From: Chloroflexota bacterium
GTDB lineage: Bacteria; Chloroflexota; Anaerolineae; UBA4142
Assembly (NCBI GenBank): GCA_016208315.1
Contig: JACQYF010000047.1
Coordinates: 1-49,104, forward strand
Length of the DNA stretch: 49,104 nt
Direction of reading: 5' to 3'
Below are positions 39,970 through 49,104 of this stretch, piece by piece (the stretch's first letter is position 1; every line of letters starts with the position of its first letter). The notes under the pieces were generated by a model that saw only the letters and a program-made list of their open reading frames with translations, searched no databases and was not told where the DNA came from. Made by a program: the position numbers and the translations under genes.

Positions 39970-42637
39970 TCAGCACGAACTTGAGGACACGCCCGAGATT
40001 CAGAGCCATTTGACCGCGTGGCGAAACCGAGCATTGTACGTTCTTCTGCTCGTCGTCACAGTGGCCGGTCTGCCTGCTTTCGCCTCCCCCATTCTGAACG
40101 CCGTCCAAACGAACGCGACGACGCCCCTCCTGTGGATCTATCTCGCGGTCTATCTTGCGCTAGTCGGACTCGCCGTCGTCCCCCGTCTCGACTTGAGCGT
40201 GCGCGGCTGGGGCGCGATCCTCCTGGCGTACACGAGCGCGATCGCTAGTTTCGCGCGCGTGGGTTTGGCGGGCAGCGGGCGGCTCTATCTCGTCCTCCTG
40301 CCCGTGGTCGCGACGATGCTCATCGGCTTGCGCGCCGGCTATCTTGCCGCGGGCTTGAGTCTGGCAATTTACGTTGCTTTCGCCGCGCTGGCCCAAGCCG
40401 GTGTGCTCGCCAATTGGATCACCGTAGCCGATAACCCGCTCAACCTCGGATTTTGGCTCGAAGCGGGCGCGGCCCTTGCCGTGTTCTTGATCGTCGTCAT
40501 TGCGCTGTTGAATAGTTTCTACCGCCTCTTTATTCGCACCCTAACAGCCCAGCAGCAAGCGAGCAGACAATTAGCGCAAACGGCTCGGATGCTGCGCGAG
40601 CGCGAAGAACGGTTGGCGCTGGTCATCGCCGGAACCGACGACGGCGTGTGGGACTGGGATTTGAAAACCGACGCGGTGTACTTTTCGCCGCGCTGGAAAA
40701 GCATGTTGGGCTATGCGGACCACGAAATCGCTAACCGGTTTGAGGAATGGCGGCGGCTCATCCATCCTGAGGATGTAGGACGCGCGATCACGGCCGTGCA
40801 GACGTATTTGGAAGGCCGGACGCCGGTCTATGAACTGGAACATCGTTTGCAGCACAAAGACGGCTCTTACCGTTGGATCCTGGCCCGCGGCACTGCGCTA
40901 CGCGATGCCAAAGGCAAGCCCTACCGCATGGCCGGCACGCACACCGATATTACCGAGCGCAAGCGCGCCGATGAGGTGCTGCGGCAATCGGAGAAACGTT
41001 TTGCTCAGGTTTTTCACGCCAACCCCATCGCGATTAGCATCTCATCCTTCGACGGCGGCGTGTACGTGGATGTCAACGAGGCATGGCAAAAACTGTACGG
41101 CTACGCGCGCGCCGAGGTGATCGGAAAAACCGCGCTGGAACTTGGTCGTTGGGCGCAAGCCGAGCAGCGCGAGCAGTTTATGCGGCAATTGCAGGCCACG
41201 GGGTCCGTGCGCGATTTCGAACGCCTGGCCCGAACGAAAAGCGGCCAGATCCGCGATGTGTTGGTCTCCGCGGAGGTGATCGAACTGAACAACGAGCGCT
41301 ACGTCTTGAGTCTCACCCAGGACATCACCGAACGCAAACGGGCCGAGCAGGCCCTGCAAGTGTCCTATCAGACTTTGGAGCAGCGGGTCGAGGAGCGCAC
41401 GCGCGAATTGTCGGCGATTTCCATCGAGAATGCGCGCCTCTATCGCGCGGAACAGGATCGGCATGCCGAATCGGAACGGCGGCGCGAGGTGGCCGAAGGC
41501 ATGCGCGACATCCTCAAGATTTTGAATTCGAATCGTCCCTTGTCGGAGATTCTGGACTATATTGTCAATCAAGCCAGCCGCCTATTGAACTCCGATGCCG
41601 GCTTGATATCGCGTTTTGAACGCGAGGGGCAATCTCCAGTTTGTGAGGCATCCTCCGGCTTGCCGCCGGAGATCGTCGAACTGTGTGGCGGGTTTGTGAA
41701 CTTGACCCGCAGTATTCCCGCGCTGATGGCCGGCCAGCCGGTCGGCATCGCCGATTTGCCGTCTTATCTTCAAGCCGAGCTTGCTAACCCGGGCGCGGCC
41801 TTGAGCGCCGACGATCGCGAACAGTATCAAATGTTGGCGCGTTTCTACCAGTCGCTCTTGGCCGTGCCGTTGACCATCAAAGGCGCCACGTACGGCAGCT
41901 TGTTACTCTATGACCAAAATCGTCGCGAATTTTCGGAGGAGGACTTGCGCGTCGGCATGGCTTTCGCCGATCAGATCGCCTTGGCGATCGAGAACGCGCA
42001 ACTGCGCGATCAAATCAAGCAGGCCGCGGCGAACAGCGAACGCAGCCGTTTGGCGCGCGAACTGCACGACTCGGTGACCCAGTCGCTTTACAGCATGACC
42101 CTTTACGCCGAAGCCGCCTCGCGCTTGCTGACCAACGGGAAAACGGTCGAGGCCGGCGATCACTTGCGAGAGATGCGCGATACGGCGCAGGAAGCCCTCC
42201 GCGAAATGCGGCTGTTGATTTTCGAGTTGCGCCCGCTCGCGCTAGAAAAGAGCGGACTCGCGGCCGCGCTCCAAGCCCGGCTCGATGCGGTCGAAATCCG
42301 CGGGGGTATCCAAGCCAAGCTCGAGGTTCTCGGCACAGACCGCTTGAGCACGATGGTCGAACAGGAACTGTATCACATCGCGCAAGAGGCGCTCAACAAC
42401 ACTCTCAAGCATGCCCACGCTCACAACGTCCACATTCGCCTCGAATTCGGCGCGGCCGAGACGCGCCTCGAGCTTTGTGACGACGGCATGGGATTCACGC
42501 TGGTTAACCTCTATCAGGGCGGAGGGCTGGGCTTGCGCGGGATGAAAGAGCGCGCGCAGAAAATCGGCGGACAATTGGAGATCGAGAGCGATGCGAATGG
42601 GACGCGGATCACCGTTCTCGTTATAGGTTCCGACTAG
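39944..42637 (+). CDS. hybrid-input sensor histidine kinase (TM-PAS-PAS-GAF-HisKA_3)
   Basis: An 897-residue kinase if read from ATG 39944 (MIDRVESDNQHELEDTPEIQ), with GGAAGAG and GGAG upstream; the frame is open to 39842, overlapping the adaptor. Residues ~35-210: five to six membrane helices (LYVLLLVVTVAGLPAF; VAPRLDL region; GFWLEAGAALAVFLIVVIAL). ~225-345 PAS/PAC (GVWDWDLKTDAVYFSPRWKS), ~350-465 second PAS, ~520-685 GAF. Phospho-acceptor His708 in RLARELHDSVTQSLYSMTLY; ATP-binding domain with ELYHIAQEALNNTLKHAHAH, LCDDGMGF and GGGLGLRGMKERA. The HisKA_3 type pairs with NarL regulators, so 37882 is the likely partner. Confidence 0.9.
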   Translation: MIDRVESDNQHELEDTPEIQSHLTAWRNRALYVLLLVVTVAGLPAFASPILNAVQTNATTPLLWIYLAVYLALVGLAVVPRLDLSVRGWGAILLAYTSAIASFARVGLAGSGRLYLVLLPVVATMLIGLRAGYLAAGLSLAIYVAFAALAQAGVLANWITVADNPLNLGFWLEAGAALAVFLIVVIALLNSFYRLFIRTLTAQQQASRQLAQTARMLREREERLALVIAGTDDGVWDWDLKTDAVYFSPRWKSMLGYADHEIANRFEEWRRLIHPEDVGRAITAVQTYLEGRTPVYELEHRLQHKDGSYRWILARGTALRDAKGKPYRMAGTHTDITERKRADEVLRQSEKRFAQVFHANPIAISISSFDGGVYVDVNEAWQKLYGYARAEVIGKTALELGRWAQAEQREQFMRQLQATGSVRDFERLARTKSGQIRDVLVSAEVIELNNERYVLSLTQDITERKRAEQALQVSYQTLEQRVEERTRELSAISIENARLYRAEQDRHAESERRREVAEGMRDILKILNSNRPLSEILDYIVNQASRLLNSDAGLISRFEREGQSPVCEASSGLPPEIVELCGGFVNLTRSIPALMAGQPVGIADLPSYLQAELANPGAALSADDREQYQMLARFYQSLLAVPLTIKGATYGSLLLYDQNRREFSEEDLRVGMAFADQIALAIENAQLRDQIKQAAANSERSRLARELHDSVTQSLYSMTLYAEAASRLLTNGKTVEAGDHLREMRDTAQEALREMRLLIFELRPLALEKSGLAAALQARLDAVEIRGGIQAKLEVLGTDRLSTMVEQELYHIAQEALNNTLKHAHAHNVHIRLEFGAAETRLELCDDGMGFTLVNLYQGGGLGLRGMKERAQKIGGQLEIESDANGTRITVLVIGSD

Positions 42638-42678
42638 GGGAGATACATCATTCTCGCTCTGACTCATCCCAACCGGCC

Positions 42679-42708
42679 TTGACATCCTCGCGGCCCAAGC
42701 CCTATAAT
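42679..42708 (+). promoter_or_regulatory. sigma70-type promoter of the patatin gene
   Basis: TTGACA (42679-42684), 18-base spacer, TATAAT (42703-42708). Start codon 70 bases downstream. Confidence 0.83.
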
Positions 42709-42778
42709 CAGCCCACAAAACCAGGAGCGCGCGCTGCGCCCCATCGCCATCGGCCCAAAGGCCGGGAAGGGAGAAGAC

Positions 42779-44017
42779 ATGAAAATCGGGCTGACGCTCT
42801 CGGGTGGGGGCTTTAGGGCCACCGTGTTTCATCTTGGCGTTTTGGCGCGTCTCGCCGAAGAGAATTTGCTGGAGCAAGTTGCGGTCCTTTCGACCGTCTC
42901 CGGCGGCAGTATTTGCGGCGCGTTGGTTTATGCCGGCAAGCGCTTTACGTGGCCCACCAGCAGCCAGTTCATCGAGCAAGTCATGCCGCACGCGCGCCAC
43001 CTCTTGACGACTCAAAACCTCCAGCTCGGGTTGCTCATGCGAGCGATCCGCGCGCCGCTGACCATCTTCGATCCCAAAGCCAACACGCTATCCGATTTGC
43101 TGCAAGAGCGATGGGGGATCACCGCGCGGCTAAACTCGATCCCCAAGAGTCCGCGCTGGCTTATCAACGCGACCTGTTACGAAAGCGGCAAGAACTGGCG
43201 CTTTGAATCGTTTCGCATGGGCGATTACTCGTTCGGTTATACGAATGACACCAACATCCCTCTGAGCCACGCCGTCGCGGCCTCGTCGGGTTTTCCCGTA
43301 TTGATCGGGCCGCTGGTGCTCGACACGCGCCGTCACAAGTGGTTCAAGTATCGCAGCACCTTGACGCCCATGAACTCGGAGACCCTGAGCGCAGCGAACG
43401 GGGAAACGGAAGAAATCACCGCGCAGGGCAAGACGGAACAAATCACCCCGCCATTTCCGTCCGTCCATCTTTGGGACGGCGGCGTGTACGACAATTTCGG
43501 GCTGGAAGGGGTTTTTGATTTCGACACTGGCTGGCGGCACGACCTGGATTTCCTCATCGTCAGCGATGCGGCGGGCCGACCGATGCCGCAGGTATATCGC
43601 CCCCGCGCCCGCTCCGTCCTGCGCCTCGTCAATCTCATGGGCGACCAGGTACGCTCGCTCCGAACGCGCGCCATTCTCGAACGAATGCGCGACCCGCAGT
43701 TTCCGGGCGCGTTTCTCCAAATCGGCAACACGTGTCGAGTCGTGCTCCGCAATTCGAAACACAAAGACGAAATCGCCAAACTGAGCATGCTGTGCCTCGG
43801 CGACGCGGAAGCCGATCTCGCCGCGAATACGCCCACCATGATCAAGCCGATGAGCGAAGCGGATTTCAACCGGCTGTTCCGGCACGGCTTTGAGGTCGCG
43901 GACTATACGCTGTACGCCTTTTCGCCGCAGGCCACCCGGTTCTTCGGCTTTATCCAATCGCGCTGGATGCAAGCCGGCTCTCCCGCGCCTGCGGCAGCCG
44001 TCAACCCCGCGCTCTAG
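42779..44017 (+). CDS. patatin-like phospholipase
   Basis: A 412-residue cytosolic lipid acyl hydrolase. Oxyanion loop GLTLSGGGFRATVFHLGVLA; nucleophile Ser in STVSGGSICGALVYAG (the GGSx(x)G variant in place of GxSxG); catalytic Asp in LWDGGVYDNFGLEG (DGG motif). GGGAAGGGAGAAG before ATG is a strong Shine-Dalgarno. Between the two catalytic motifs lie ATCYESGKNWRFES, SHAVAASSGFPVLIGPLVL and a polar insertion (TAQGKTEQ). The protein should cut fatty acids from phospholipids. No secretion signal. Single gene with its own promoter, converging on the glycosyltransferase-like pair. Confidence 0.9.
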   Translation: MKIGLTLSGGGFRATVFHLGVLARLAEENLLEQVAVLSTVSGGSICGALVYAGKRFTWPTSSQFIEQVMPHARHLLTTQNLQLGLLMRAIRAPLTIFDPKANTLSDLLQERWGITARLNSIPKSPRWLINATCYESGKNWRFESFRMGDYSFGYTNDTNIPLSHAVAASSGFPVLIGPLVLDTRRHKWFKYRSTLTPMNSETLSAANGETEEITAQGKTEQITPPFPSVHLWDGGVYDNFGLEGVFDFDTGWRHDLDFLIVSDAAGRPMPQVYRPRARSVLRLVNLMGDQVRSLRTRAILERMRDPQFPGAFLQIGNTCRVVLRNSKHKDEIAKLSMLCLGDAEADLAANTPTMIKPMSEADFNRLFRHGFEVADYTLYAFSPQATRFFGFIQSRWMQAGSPAPAAAVNPAL

Positions 44018-44030
44018 TGCGAGACGCACC

Positions 44031-46409
44031 TCACGGGAGCACCTCGACGCTTGAAAGCGCGGCCTCGCCGAGGACCTGCGCGGTGCTCGCATCGCGCAGA
44101 ACCGCGTAAACTCGGTATTCGCCAGGTTCCATGAGTGCAGGCAAGTATACATCATGCCAGTCGAGCAATACTTCGCCCAAACTCCATTGTGTGGTGGGAT
44201 AGTTCCCGGAAGCAGGACGATCCGCGTGTTCAAAAGCTACCCGACCCTGCGCGTCGCGGAACTGGACCGCGACGGCATAGTCGCCCTTGGGTTGGCCGCG
44301 TGCGCGCCAGTACAAGCCAATTTGGAACAACTCGCCGGGGCGAAGCGCTTGACTCGGCGGCACATAGCCGAGCAACCGGATTTCCTGCATGTCAACGTAA
44401 AACCGGTTTTCAATCGTCAGGTCATTCGCCGGAATGGACGCCCGGTTCTTGGTCACCGACAAGTTGGCAACCACGACGTTTTCTTCCTGACTATCCACTC
44501 GTCGAATGAGTTGGCCGCTTTCCTTGTCGAACAGCGCGAGCGTCAGGCGATAGGTTCCGGTTGGCATGGTCGGAGGCAGTGGAATGGCCTGATCATCGTA
44601 GAGCACTCGAGCCGTTTCCCAATACGCGGGTGGCAAGCGACCATTGCAGGGTTCGCGTTGCGCGTCCACCCACACATGGTCACGCGCGTCGAGAACTTGG
44701 ATGCGAGTCGCGTAGCGCCGCGAGAGCTCGCGCGTCCACTGCCAGGTCGTGAATAGAGGTAGGTGCGCTCCGCCGGTCAATGTTCCCGTGACGGTCAGCG
44801 TATATCCGGAGAGGCGGACGCCGTTCTCAAACTGGATGTCGAGGACGCGATCTGGAGCTTGATCGGGCCGGCGCTTGGACAGAACATAACCATCGTTTGC
44901 TACGATGGGTTCAAAGTAATTGACGGACAGGGCTTGATCCCAGGCCGGACGGTGATAGTCGAACCAGGGGCGCCGTGAATCTCCAAAGATATAGTCCGCA
45001 GCGCCCAGGCAGGGAGCGCCCGTCATGATATAGAGTCGCTCACGTTCGGCCACCAATGGCGCCAGGTCCGGCTGTACGATCACCGTCGCTCCGGCTGGAA
45101 TCATGGCGGCAATTCCACCTGCTAACTGATCATGCGCCGTCGGCGTATAGCGGTCAGGATTGAAATTCCTCGCGAACGGGCCGGGCGCATACAAATAGTA
45201 ACTCCCGATACTCGTCGCGAGCAGCATACAAGCGATAGCGGCGCGCGCCGCCGAAACGACCTGCAGGGATCGAGTGCGCGCTCGGACCCATATCAATATG
45301 CGCCGAGCGCCGACTGCGGCCGCCAGAACGAAAAAGGGCAAAGCCGTTGCATAGTGATGGTAGCTAATGAGTGAGTCGGCTTCGCGATTGACCAGCAGGA
45401 TCACGCCCAGGGTCGGCAAGGCCAAGACCAGCACGTCGAGGCCGAAGAACGGCAGCAGACCAAACGGGACGATGAGTTTGAGGAGCGCGTCCAGTTTGGC
45501 GGCCGGTGACTGGTCGAAAAGGACTGTGGGCCGGGTGACAATAGTTTCGACGATCTCCGGCAGACTGGTACCTAGATGGCTGAGCTGCCCCGAACCGTAA
45601 CCCGAACCCGCGAAGAAAAAATAGTTCGAGCTGCCCTCGAAGAAAGGAATAATCCATAGGATCAGGGCCAAGGTAATTAGCAGACTGACGAGCGCGACGA
45701 ACGCGCCAAGCTTAAACCGGCGATGAACAATCAGTAAATACAGCCCGATCGCAATTCCGACCAGCGGCACGATTTCTTTAACTAGGAATGCGATCGCGAG
45801 GACCACGAGACCAGCCCGGTAGCGACGCGACAAGAGGAACGTCGCGGCGAGCATCAGGAGTGGAATGGCAAGCACGACTTCATAGAACTGGCCGAGGGCT
45901 TGATACTGAGTAGCCGGAGACAATACAAAGCCAAGAGCCAGAACGAAAGCCAGCGGCGCGCCGAGTTGTCTTTGCCCGAACCAGTACAAGACCATCGTTG
46001 CAACCGCGACGGAGAGGACGGGCACAATGACCAACGTGCGCGGGTCGGCGTGCAACGCGTACACGGGCGCTAGCGCCGCCAGCAGGACCGAGAAATGCTG
46101 CCCGAGGATGATGGGCAATTCGACGATGATCGTATTTTGGTAGGGTCGGCCATGGAGGAAATTCCAAATCACCTGGTCGAAGATCGCCAAGTCAGTGCCC
46201 CAGAATCTAAAGGACTCGAATTGGCGGATCTGTAGAACAGAGTAGAAGAGCGCAAAGACGCTTACGAGAACGAAAAGCGTGCGGTTCAACCACGCCGGGT
46301 TGATGCTGACCCAGAGCGCGGCCTGTGTCCGGTTGAATGCGACATAGCCAATCAAACCGGCTATCAATCCTAGACCGAGGATTCCTGCCAATTCCTGCAC
46401 AGAGGCCAT
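44031..46409 (-). CDS. DUF2079 membrane protein with C-terminal beta-sandwich
   Basis: A 792-residue protein from ATG 46409 (MASVQELAGILGLGLIAGLI), whose start is two bases after the stop of the upstream gene. About twelve membrane helices fill residues 1-440. DUF2079 hallmarks: WGTDLAIFDQVIWNFLHGRP, LGQHFSVLLAALAPVYALHA, YYHHYATALPFFVLAAA-type loop. The soluble half (~440-792) contains PTGTYRLTLALFDKESGQLI and LRPGELFQIGLYWRARGQPK, GEYRVYAVLRDASTAQVLGE, homologous to modules in the neighbour. DUF2079 proteins resemble GT39/GT-C glycosyltransferases; substrate unknown. Confidence 0.9.
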   Translation of the reverse strand: MASVQELAGILGLGLIAGLIGYVAFNRTQAALWVSINPAWLNRTLFVLVSVFALFYSVLQIRQFESFRFWGTDLAIFDQVIWNFLHGRPYQNTIIVELPIILGQHFSVLLAALAPVYALHADPRTLVIVPVLSVAVATMVLYWFGQRQLGAPLAFVLALGFVLSPATQYQALGQFYEVVLAIPLLMLAATFLLSRRYRAGLVVLAIAFLVKEIVPLVGIAIGLYLLIVHRRFKLGAFVALVSLLITLALILWIIPFFEGSSNYFFFAGSGYGSGQLSHLGTSLPEIVETIVTRPTVLFDQSPAAKLDALLKLIVPFGLLPFFGLDVLVLALPTLGVILLVNREADSLISYHHYATALPFFVLAAAVGARRILIWVRARTRSLQVVSAARAAIACMLLATSIGSYYLYAPGPFARNFNPDRYTPTAHDQLAGGIAAMIPAGATVIVQPDLAPLVAERERLYIMTGAPCLGAADYIFGDSRRPWFDYHRPAWDQALSVNYFEPIVANDGYVLSKRRPDQAPDRVLDIQFENGVRLSGYTLTVTGTLTGGAHLPLFTTWQWTRELSRRYATRIQVLDARDHVWVDAQREPCNGRLPPAYWETARVLYDDQAIPLPPTMPTGTYRLTLALFDKESGQLIRRVDSQEENVVVANLSVTKNRASIPANDLTIENRFYVDMQEIRLLGYVPPSQALRPGELFQIGLYWRARGQPKGDYAVAVQFRDAQGRVAFEHADRPASGNYPTTQWSLGEVLLDWHDVYLPALMEPGEYRVYAVLRDASTAQVLGEAALSSVEVLP

Positions 46410-46411
46410 GG

Positions 46412-48865
46412 TTATGGAAAAGTCACCTTGATGTTTTCGGGTAGCGCGAAATTGTCGCCCGCGTCCTGACCCTGCGCGTCCGTAACCGGCAAGCGCGCGA
46501 GACTGGGATAGGCGTACAGACCGATTTGAATCCGATAGTCGCCGGGTGGCAGAGTGGCCGGTAATACCAGCACATATTCGTCTGCGATCCACTCTCCGGC
46601 ATCCCAAAGTGACGTGGGATACGCGCCTTGATAGGGTTGAGAGTCCACCTGAGCGCGAATATTCCCGTCCGCGTCGAGTAGGTGCAAGAATACGGTATAG
46701 TCCTGGTCCATTTTCGCCCTGCTTTGCCAGAGCAACTTGAGGCCCAAGTTCTTGCCCGCCGGAATACTGGCGGCGTCCAGAGCGTAATCGCGGAGGGTTA
46801 GCGCAGTGCCAAAGGTCGCGTTCGGCGAGCGGGTATTGACCACCGGCCGAGCCGGATTGGGCGGGGAGACTTTGAATGGCCCGATGAATAATTTATCGGA
46901 CAGCGGCTTGAACTCGCGCGACAAGAGCGGGATGTAACCACTGCCGAGAGTGTCGGGGGCCGCGACCTGCAATTCCACGCGATAGACGCCCGGCGAAGCG
47001 GTGGTCGGGATGGTCACGGCAACTGACACGCGGGTAATTCCTTCGGGCCAGCGGCCGGTCGGATCTCCGGCAGGAAAGAGGTTTTGACGCGATTGCTGCA
47101 AGTCTCGGTCGTTGGAATCGAGCAAATGGATAGTCAGCTCTAAACCGTCGCGCCGTCTCAAGATCGAACGCCAGTACAAGGTGAGGTTCAAAACATCGCC
47201 GGGGCGTAAGGCGGGCCGGACGACATCGTAACCGACCAACTCCAACCAGTCGGCTGAATTGACGCCCCAACGGGCATAGACGCGCTGAGCGGGCAGCACG
47301 GCGCCCGTCTCGAAAATGCGCGTCTGGGCACCGCTTGTTCCCAGCTCGGCAATGGTCGGGAAAACGGCGGCAACGGTCTGATCCGTTTGCGTGGACGCCG
47401 CGGAAACATATGGGATTTGACTGAATAGACCTGCGGAGCGATTGCCTGTCACGAGGAATTGCCAACCCTCCCTTGAGTACCAGTCGGGTGCATAGACGGC
47501 CAGGTCTGCGACCACCTGAACGCGGTATTTTTCCGTATCAATCACGGGGCCATTCGACTCGACGGCGATGTGCGCGCCACCCGGTATGTTGCGGTCAATC
47601 CAGTCCCGCGCGGCGACCAAGTCGGCATTCGCGCTGCGGACCGCTTGGACGAGCGCACCCATTAACAAGACCGCCGCCACGCCGGCTACGGCGGCGAAGG
47701 CACTGACCTTGGGCCGAGACCGGACCAGCCGCGCCACCTGCCAACAGACGATCGCGGCCACCGAGAGTTGCGCAAAAACGTGCGGCAGCAGGCCAGCGGT
47801 CCAATAGTTCCGATCCACCTGAATGGCAAGCATCCCGAGAAAGCACCAGGCGATGACGCCTCGATTCAACCGGCTCCAGCCCATCCAGACGAAGATAGGG
47901 AGAAGCAAGAAAACGTAATGGTGGTACCAGAGTATGTTCGCGGCGACCACTATTCCGAAATTCATCACCACAAAGAGCGGGTCAAATTCCTGGGAGAACC
48001 ACGCGCTGATTCCGCTGGCGGCGAAGACGATCGCCGTCCACGCGAGCAGAACGCGCTGCGCCGCGGGCCACGCGCCTGGTTCGATCCAACCCAGCAATGT
48101 AAGCGACGACACGAGCGCCATCGCGTTCGGCATGGACTCGAAACGCTGAGACAAGTTGCTCACGACCGCCAGGTAAAGCGCGGGCGACTGCCAGCCGAAA
48201 ACTATGAAAGACACAACGTAGGCAAGGGCGAGAAAAACAATCGTCCAGGCCAGGGCGCGTTCACGACGTAACACGATCAAATAGGCAAGAAATGCGGCGG
48301 GAGTAAGTTTGGTCACGGCGGCCAGGGCCAGGCCGATGCCCGATACGATGGGGCGCGCGCTCGCATACAAGAACATCAGATAGATGCCAAAGGACGAGAT
48401 CAAGTTGATCTGGCCGACGTGCAGCAGCTCCAGGAGCGGGGCAAATCCAAAAGCCAACGGAAACCACCACCAGATGCGTTCCAGCGAGTATCCATAACGC
48501 GCGGCGATTCCTCTCAGCATCACCGCGAGCAGACTCGAATTCAAAGCGATGGAGAACGCCGCTCGCGGAATATCGTCGCGGACGAGTGAAAAGATTCCGG
48601 TGATCAGGAGCGCGGGGAGCGGATACAGAAAGGCCGTCCAGATGTCGGTGTACGAGTACGGGTCGAGGTGTTGCAGCGCGCGCGCGAGGGCCTGCCGATA
48701 GATGTTCAGCTCGAACATCGGGGGGACGATGGCGGGAAAGCGGAGCTGCGTTGCCACGCCGAGTGTGATGTACCACACCAAGAGAACCAGGGCGACGAGT
48801 CCCACGGCCTTGGGCCGCAGATCGGTCGTCGCGCGTTCAAGCGCTGACTGCAAACGATTGGACAT
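46412..48865 (-). CDS. GT87-like membrane glycosyltransferase with two C-terminal beta-sandwich modules
   Basis: An 817-residue protein. Residues ~20-430 hold about eleven membrane helices in a GT-C layout of the DUF2029/GT87 type: FELNIYRQALARALQHLDPY, DIWTAFLYPLPALLITGIFS, LAFGFAPLLELLHVGQINLI and GLALAAVTKLTPAAFLAYLI. The tail carries two related beta-sandwiches: LRPGDVLNLTLYWRSILRRR...SPGVYRVELQVAAPDTLGSG and AGKNLGLKLLWQSRAKMDQD...PPGDYRIQIGLYAYPSLARL. Such enzymes use polyprenyl-phosphate sugars outside the membrane. It has its own promoter (48932-48905) and is translated just ahead of the DUF2079 gene, so the two probably work on one glycan or glycolipid. Confidence 0.9.
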   Translation of the reverse strand: MSNRLQSALERATTDLRPKAVGLVALVLLVWYITLGVATQLRFPAIVPPMFELNIYRQALARALQHLDPYSYTDIWTAFLYPLPALLITGIFSLVRDDIPRAAFSIALNSSLLAVMLRGIAARYGYSLERIWWWFPLAFGFAPLLELLHVGQINLISSFGIYLMFLYASARPIVSGIGLALAAVTKLTPAAFLAYLIVLRRERALAWTIVFLALAYVVSFIVFGWQSPALYLAVVSNLSQRFESMPNAMALVSSLTLLGWIEPGAWPAAQRVLLAWTAIVFAASGISAWFSQEFDPLFVVMNFGIVVAANILWYHHYVFLLLPIFVWMGWSRLNRGVIAWCFLGMLAIQVDRNYWTAGLLPHVFAQLSVAAIVCWQVARLVRSRPKVSAFAAVAGVAAVLLMGALVQAVRSANADLVAARDWIDRNIPGGAHIAVESNGPVIDTEKYRVQVVADLAVYAPDWYSREGWQFLVTGNRSAGLFSQIPYVSAASTQTDQTVAAVFPTIAELGTSGAQTRIFETGAVLPAQRVYARWGVNSADWLELVGYDVVRPALRPGDVLNLTLYWRSILRRRDGLELTIHLLDSNDRDLQQSRQNLFPAGDPTGRWPEGITRVSVAVTIPTTASPGVYRVELQVAAPDTLGSGYIPLLSREFKPLSDKLFIGPFKVSPPNPARPVVNTRSPNATFGTALTLRDYALDAASIPAGKNLGLKLLWQSRAKMDQDYTVFLHLLDADGNIRAQVDSQPYQGAYPTSLWDAGEWIADEYVLVLPATLPPGDYRIQIGLYAYPSLARLPVTDAQGQDAGDNFALPENIKVTFP

Positions 48866-48904
48866 GCTCTATGCCTCGGAGAGCCGGTTGGAGGAATCAC
48901 TGCC

Positions 48905-48932
48905 ATTATATGCGATACGATGGCGCAGTCAA
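48905..48932 (-). promoter_or_regulatory. promoter of the GT87/DUF2079 operon
   Basis: On minus: TTGACT (48932-48927), 16-base spacer, TATAAT (48910-48905). Start codon ~40 bases downstream, with GGAGG in between. Confidence 0.8.
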
Positions 48933-48987
48933 AAACCCCGACTCGGTAGGCGCTCCACGCCAATGCGCGGGATAACAATGAAAGTTG

Positions 48988-49104
48988 TTGGCCGGGCGAC
49001 CGAGGTCGCAGCAACAACAACACGAAACCTGCCTTCGCAGGTTGACCTAGTCGGCGGAGGCCGACATTGCGTTCGTGTTGCTGCGACCTCGGTCGCCCGG
49101 CCAA
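48988..49104. repeat. structured palindromic element, copy 2
   Basis: 117 bp reaching the window end. The outer 28 bases (48988-49015 and 49077-49104) are perfect inverted repeats beginning TTGGCCGGGCGACC. Pairing continues partly (CACGAA/TTCGTG). Inside are two hairpins: AACCTGC-CTTC-GCAGGTT and GTCGGC-GGAG-GCCGAC. The folded form is a stem with two arms. The element is 82 bases upstream of the GT87 operon start point. It may continue beyond the window. Confidence 0.9.

Noticed and set aside
1..49104. tRNA or rRNA genes
   Set aside because: I looked for GGTTCGAATCC-type T-loops and conserved rRNA words on both strands; the few partial matches (for example 39284, 48075) lie inside well-supported genes.

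Overview
The window looks like a chromosomal piece of a Chloroflexota bacterium, most likely Anaerolineae-like. This is inference from gene content: a BTAD/NB-ARC/TPR giant regulator, a CSLREA/beta-helix secreted protein, DUF2079 and GT87 membrane proteins with shared C-terminal beta-sandwiches, an AttH-like gene behind a MacB-type ABC pair, and GC-rich coding DNA. No rRNA, tRNA, CRISPR array or complete insertion sequence was found.

Layout. 1-5.9 kb: a tandem series of small two-gene, toxin-antitoxin-like cassettes, all on + (antitoxin-like gene, VapB/decayed VapC, antitoxin/VapC, HNH partner/decayed HNH, TumA/TumE-like, decayed DUF4160/DUF2442). Five of the six are followed by an antisense fragment of the 5' end of a UDP-GlcNAc 2-epimerase gene, and most by short-period repeat DNA. 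Inside this stretch, on -, is a chimera of two more nucleotide-sugar genes (WbpB-like joined to WbpA-like). 5.9-11.6 kb (-): an exopolysaccharide operon reading pseudo-receiver protein, small paralogous protein, NusG-like antiterminator, sugar transferase with permuted domain order, NDP-sugar epimerase carrying a microsatellite insertion, and a Wzm-like ABC permease with no ATPase nearby. 12.0-19.9 kb (+): an ABC ATPase and FtsX-type permease separated by an inserted cassette (unknown protein plus retropepsin), then a DUF4160/DUF2442 pair (-), an AttH-like lipocalin, an AIR-synthase-like protein and a DUF7718/DUF5647-type pair. 19.9-22.4 kb (-): hisC and alaX. 22.4-37.7 kb: a palindromic repeat element, a large lipoprotein, a 1736-residue beta-helix/LamG protein, the BTAD regulator, another decay zone (isomerase, GDSL esterase and membrane-protein remnants) and a DUF2807 lipoprotein. 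37.9-44 kb (+): a LuxR response regulator and its probable histidine kinase, separated by an HlyD-like adaptor with a damaged 3' end, then a patatin-like protein. 44-48.9 kb (-): two large glycosyltransferase-like membrane proteins. The window ends in a second copy of the palindromic element.

How it fits together: the EPS operon should make and export a surface glycan, but its 3' half (2-epimerase, dehydrogenase, oxidoreductase, export ATPase) seems to have been replaced or eroded where the cassettes accumulated. The cassettes carry near-consensus TTGACN-17/18-TATAAT promoters and have also entered the ABC operon and the region before hisC. Three decay hotspots, many short-period intergenic repeats and two structured palindromes point to a chromosome that gains and loses small modules by recombination at short homologies.
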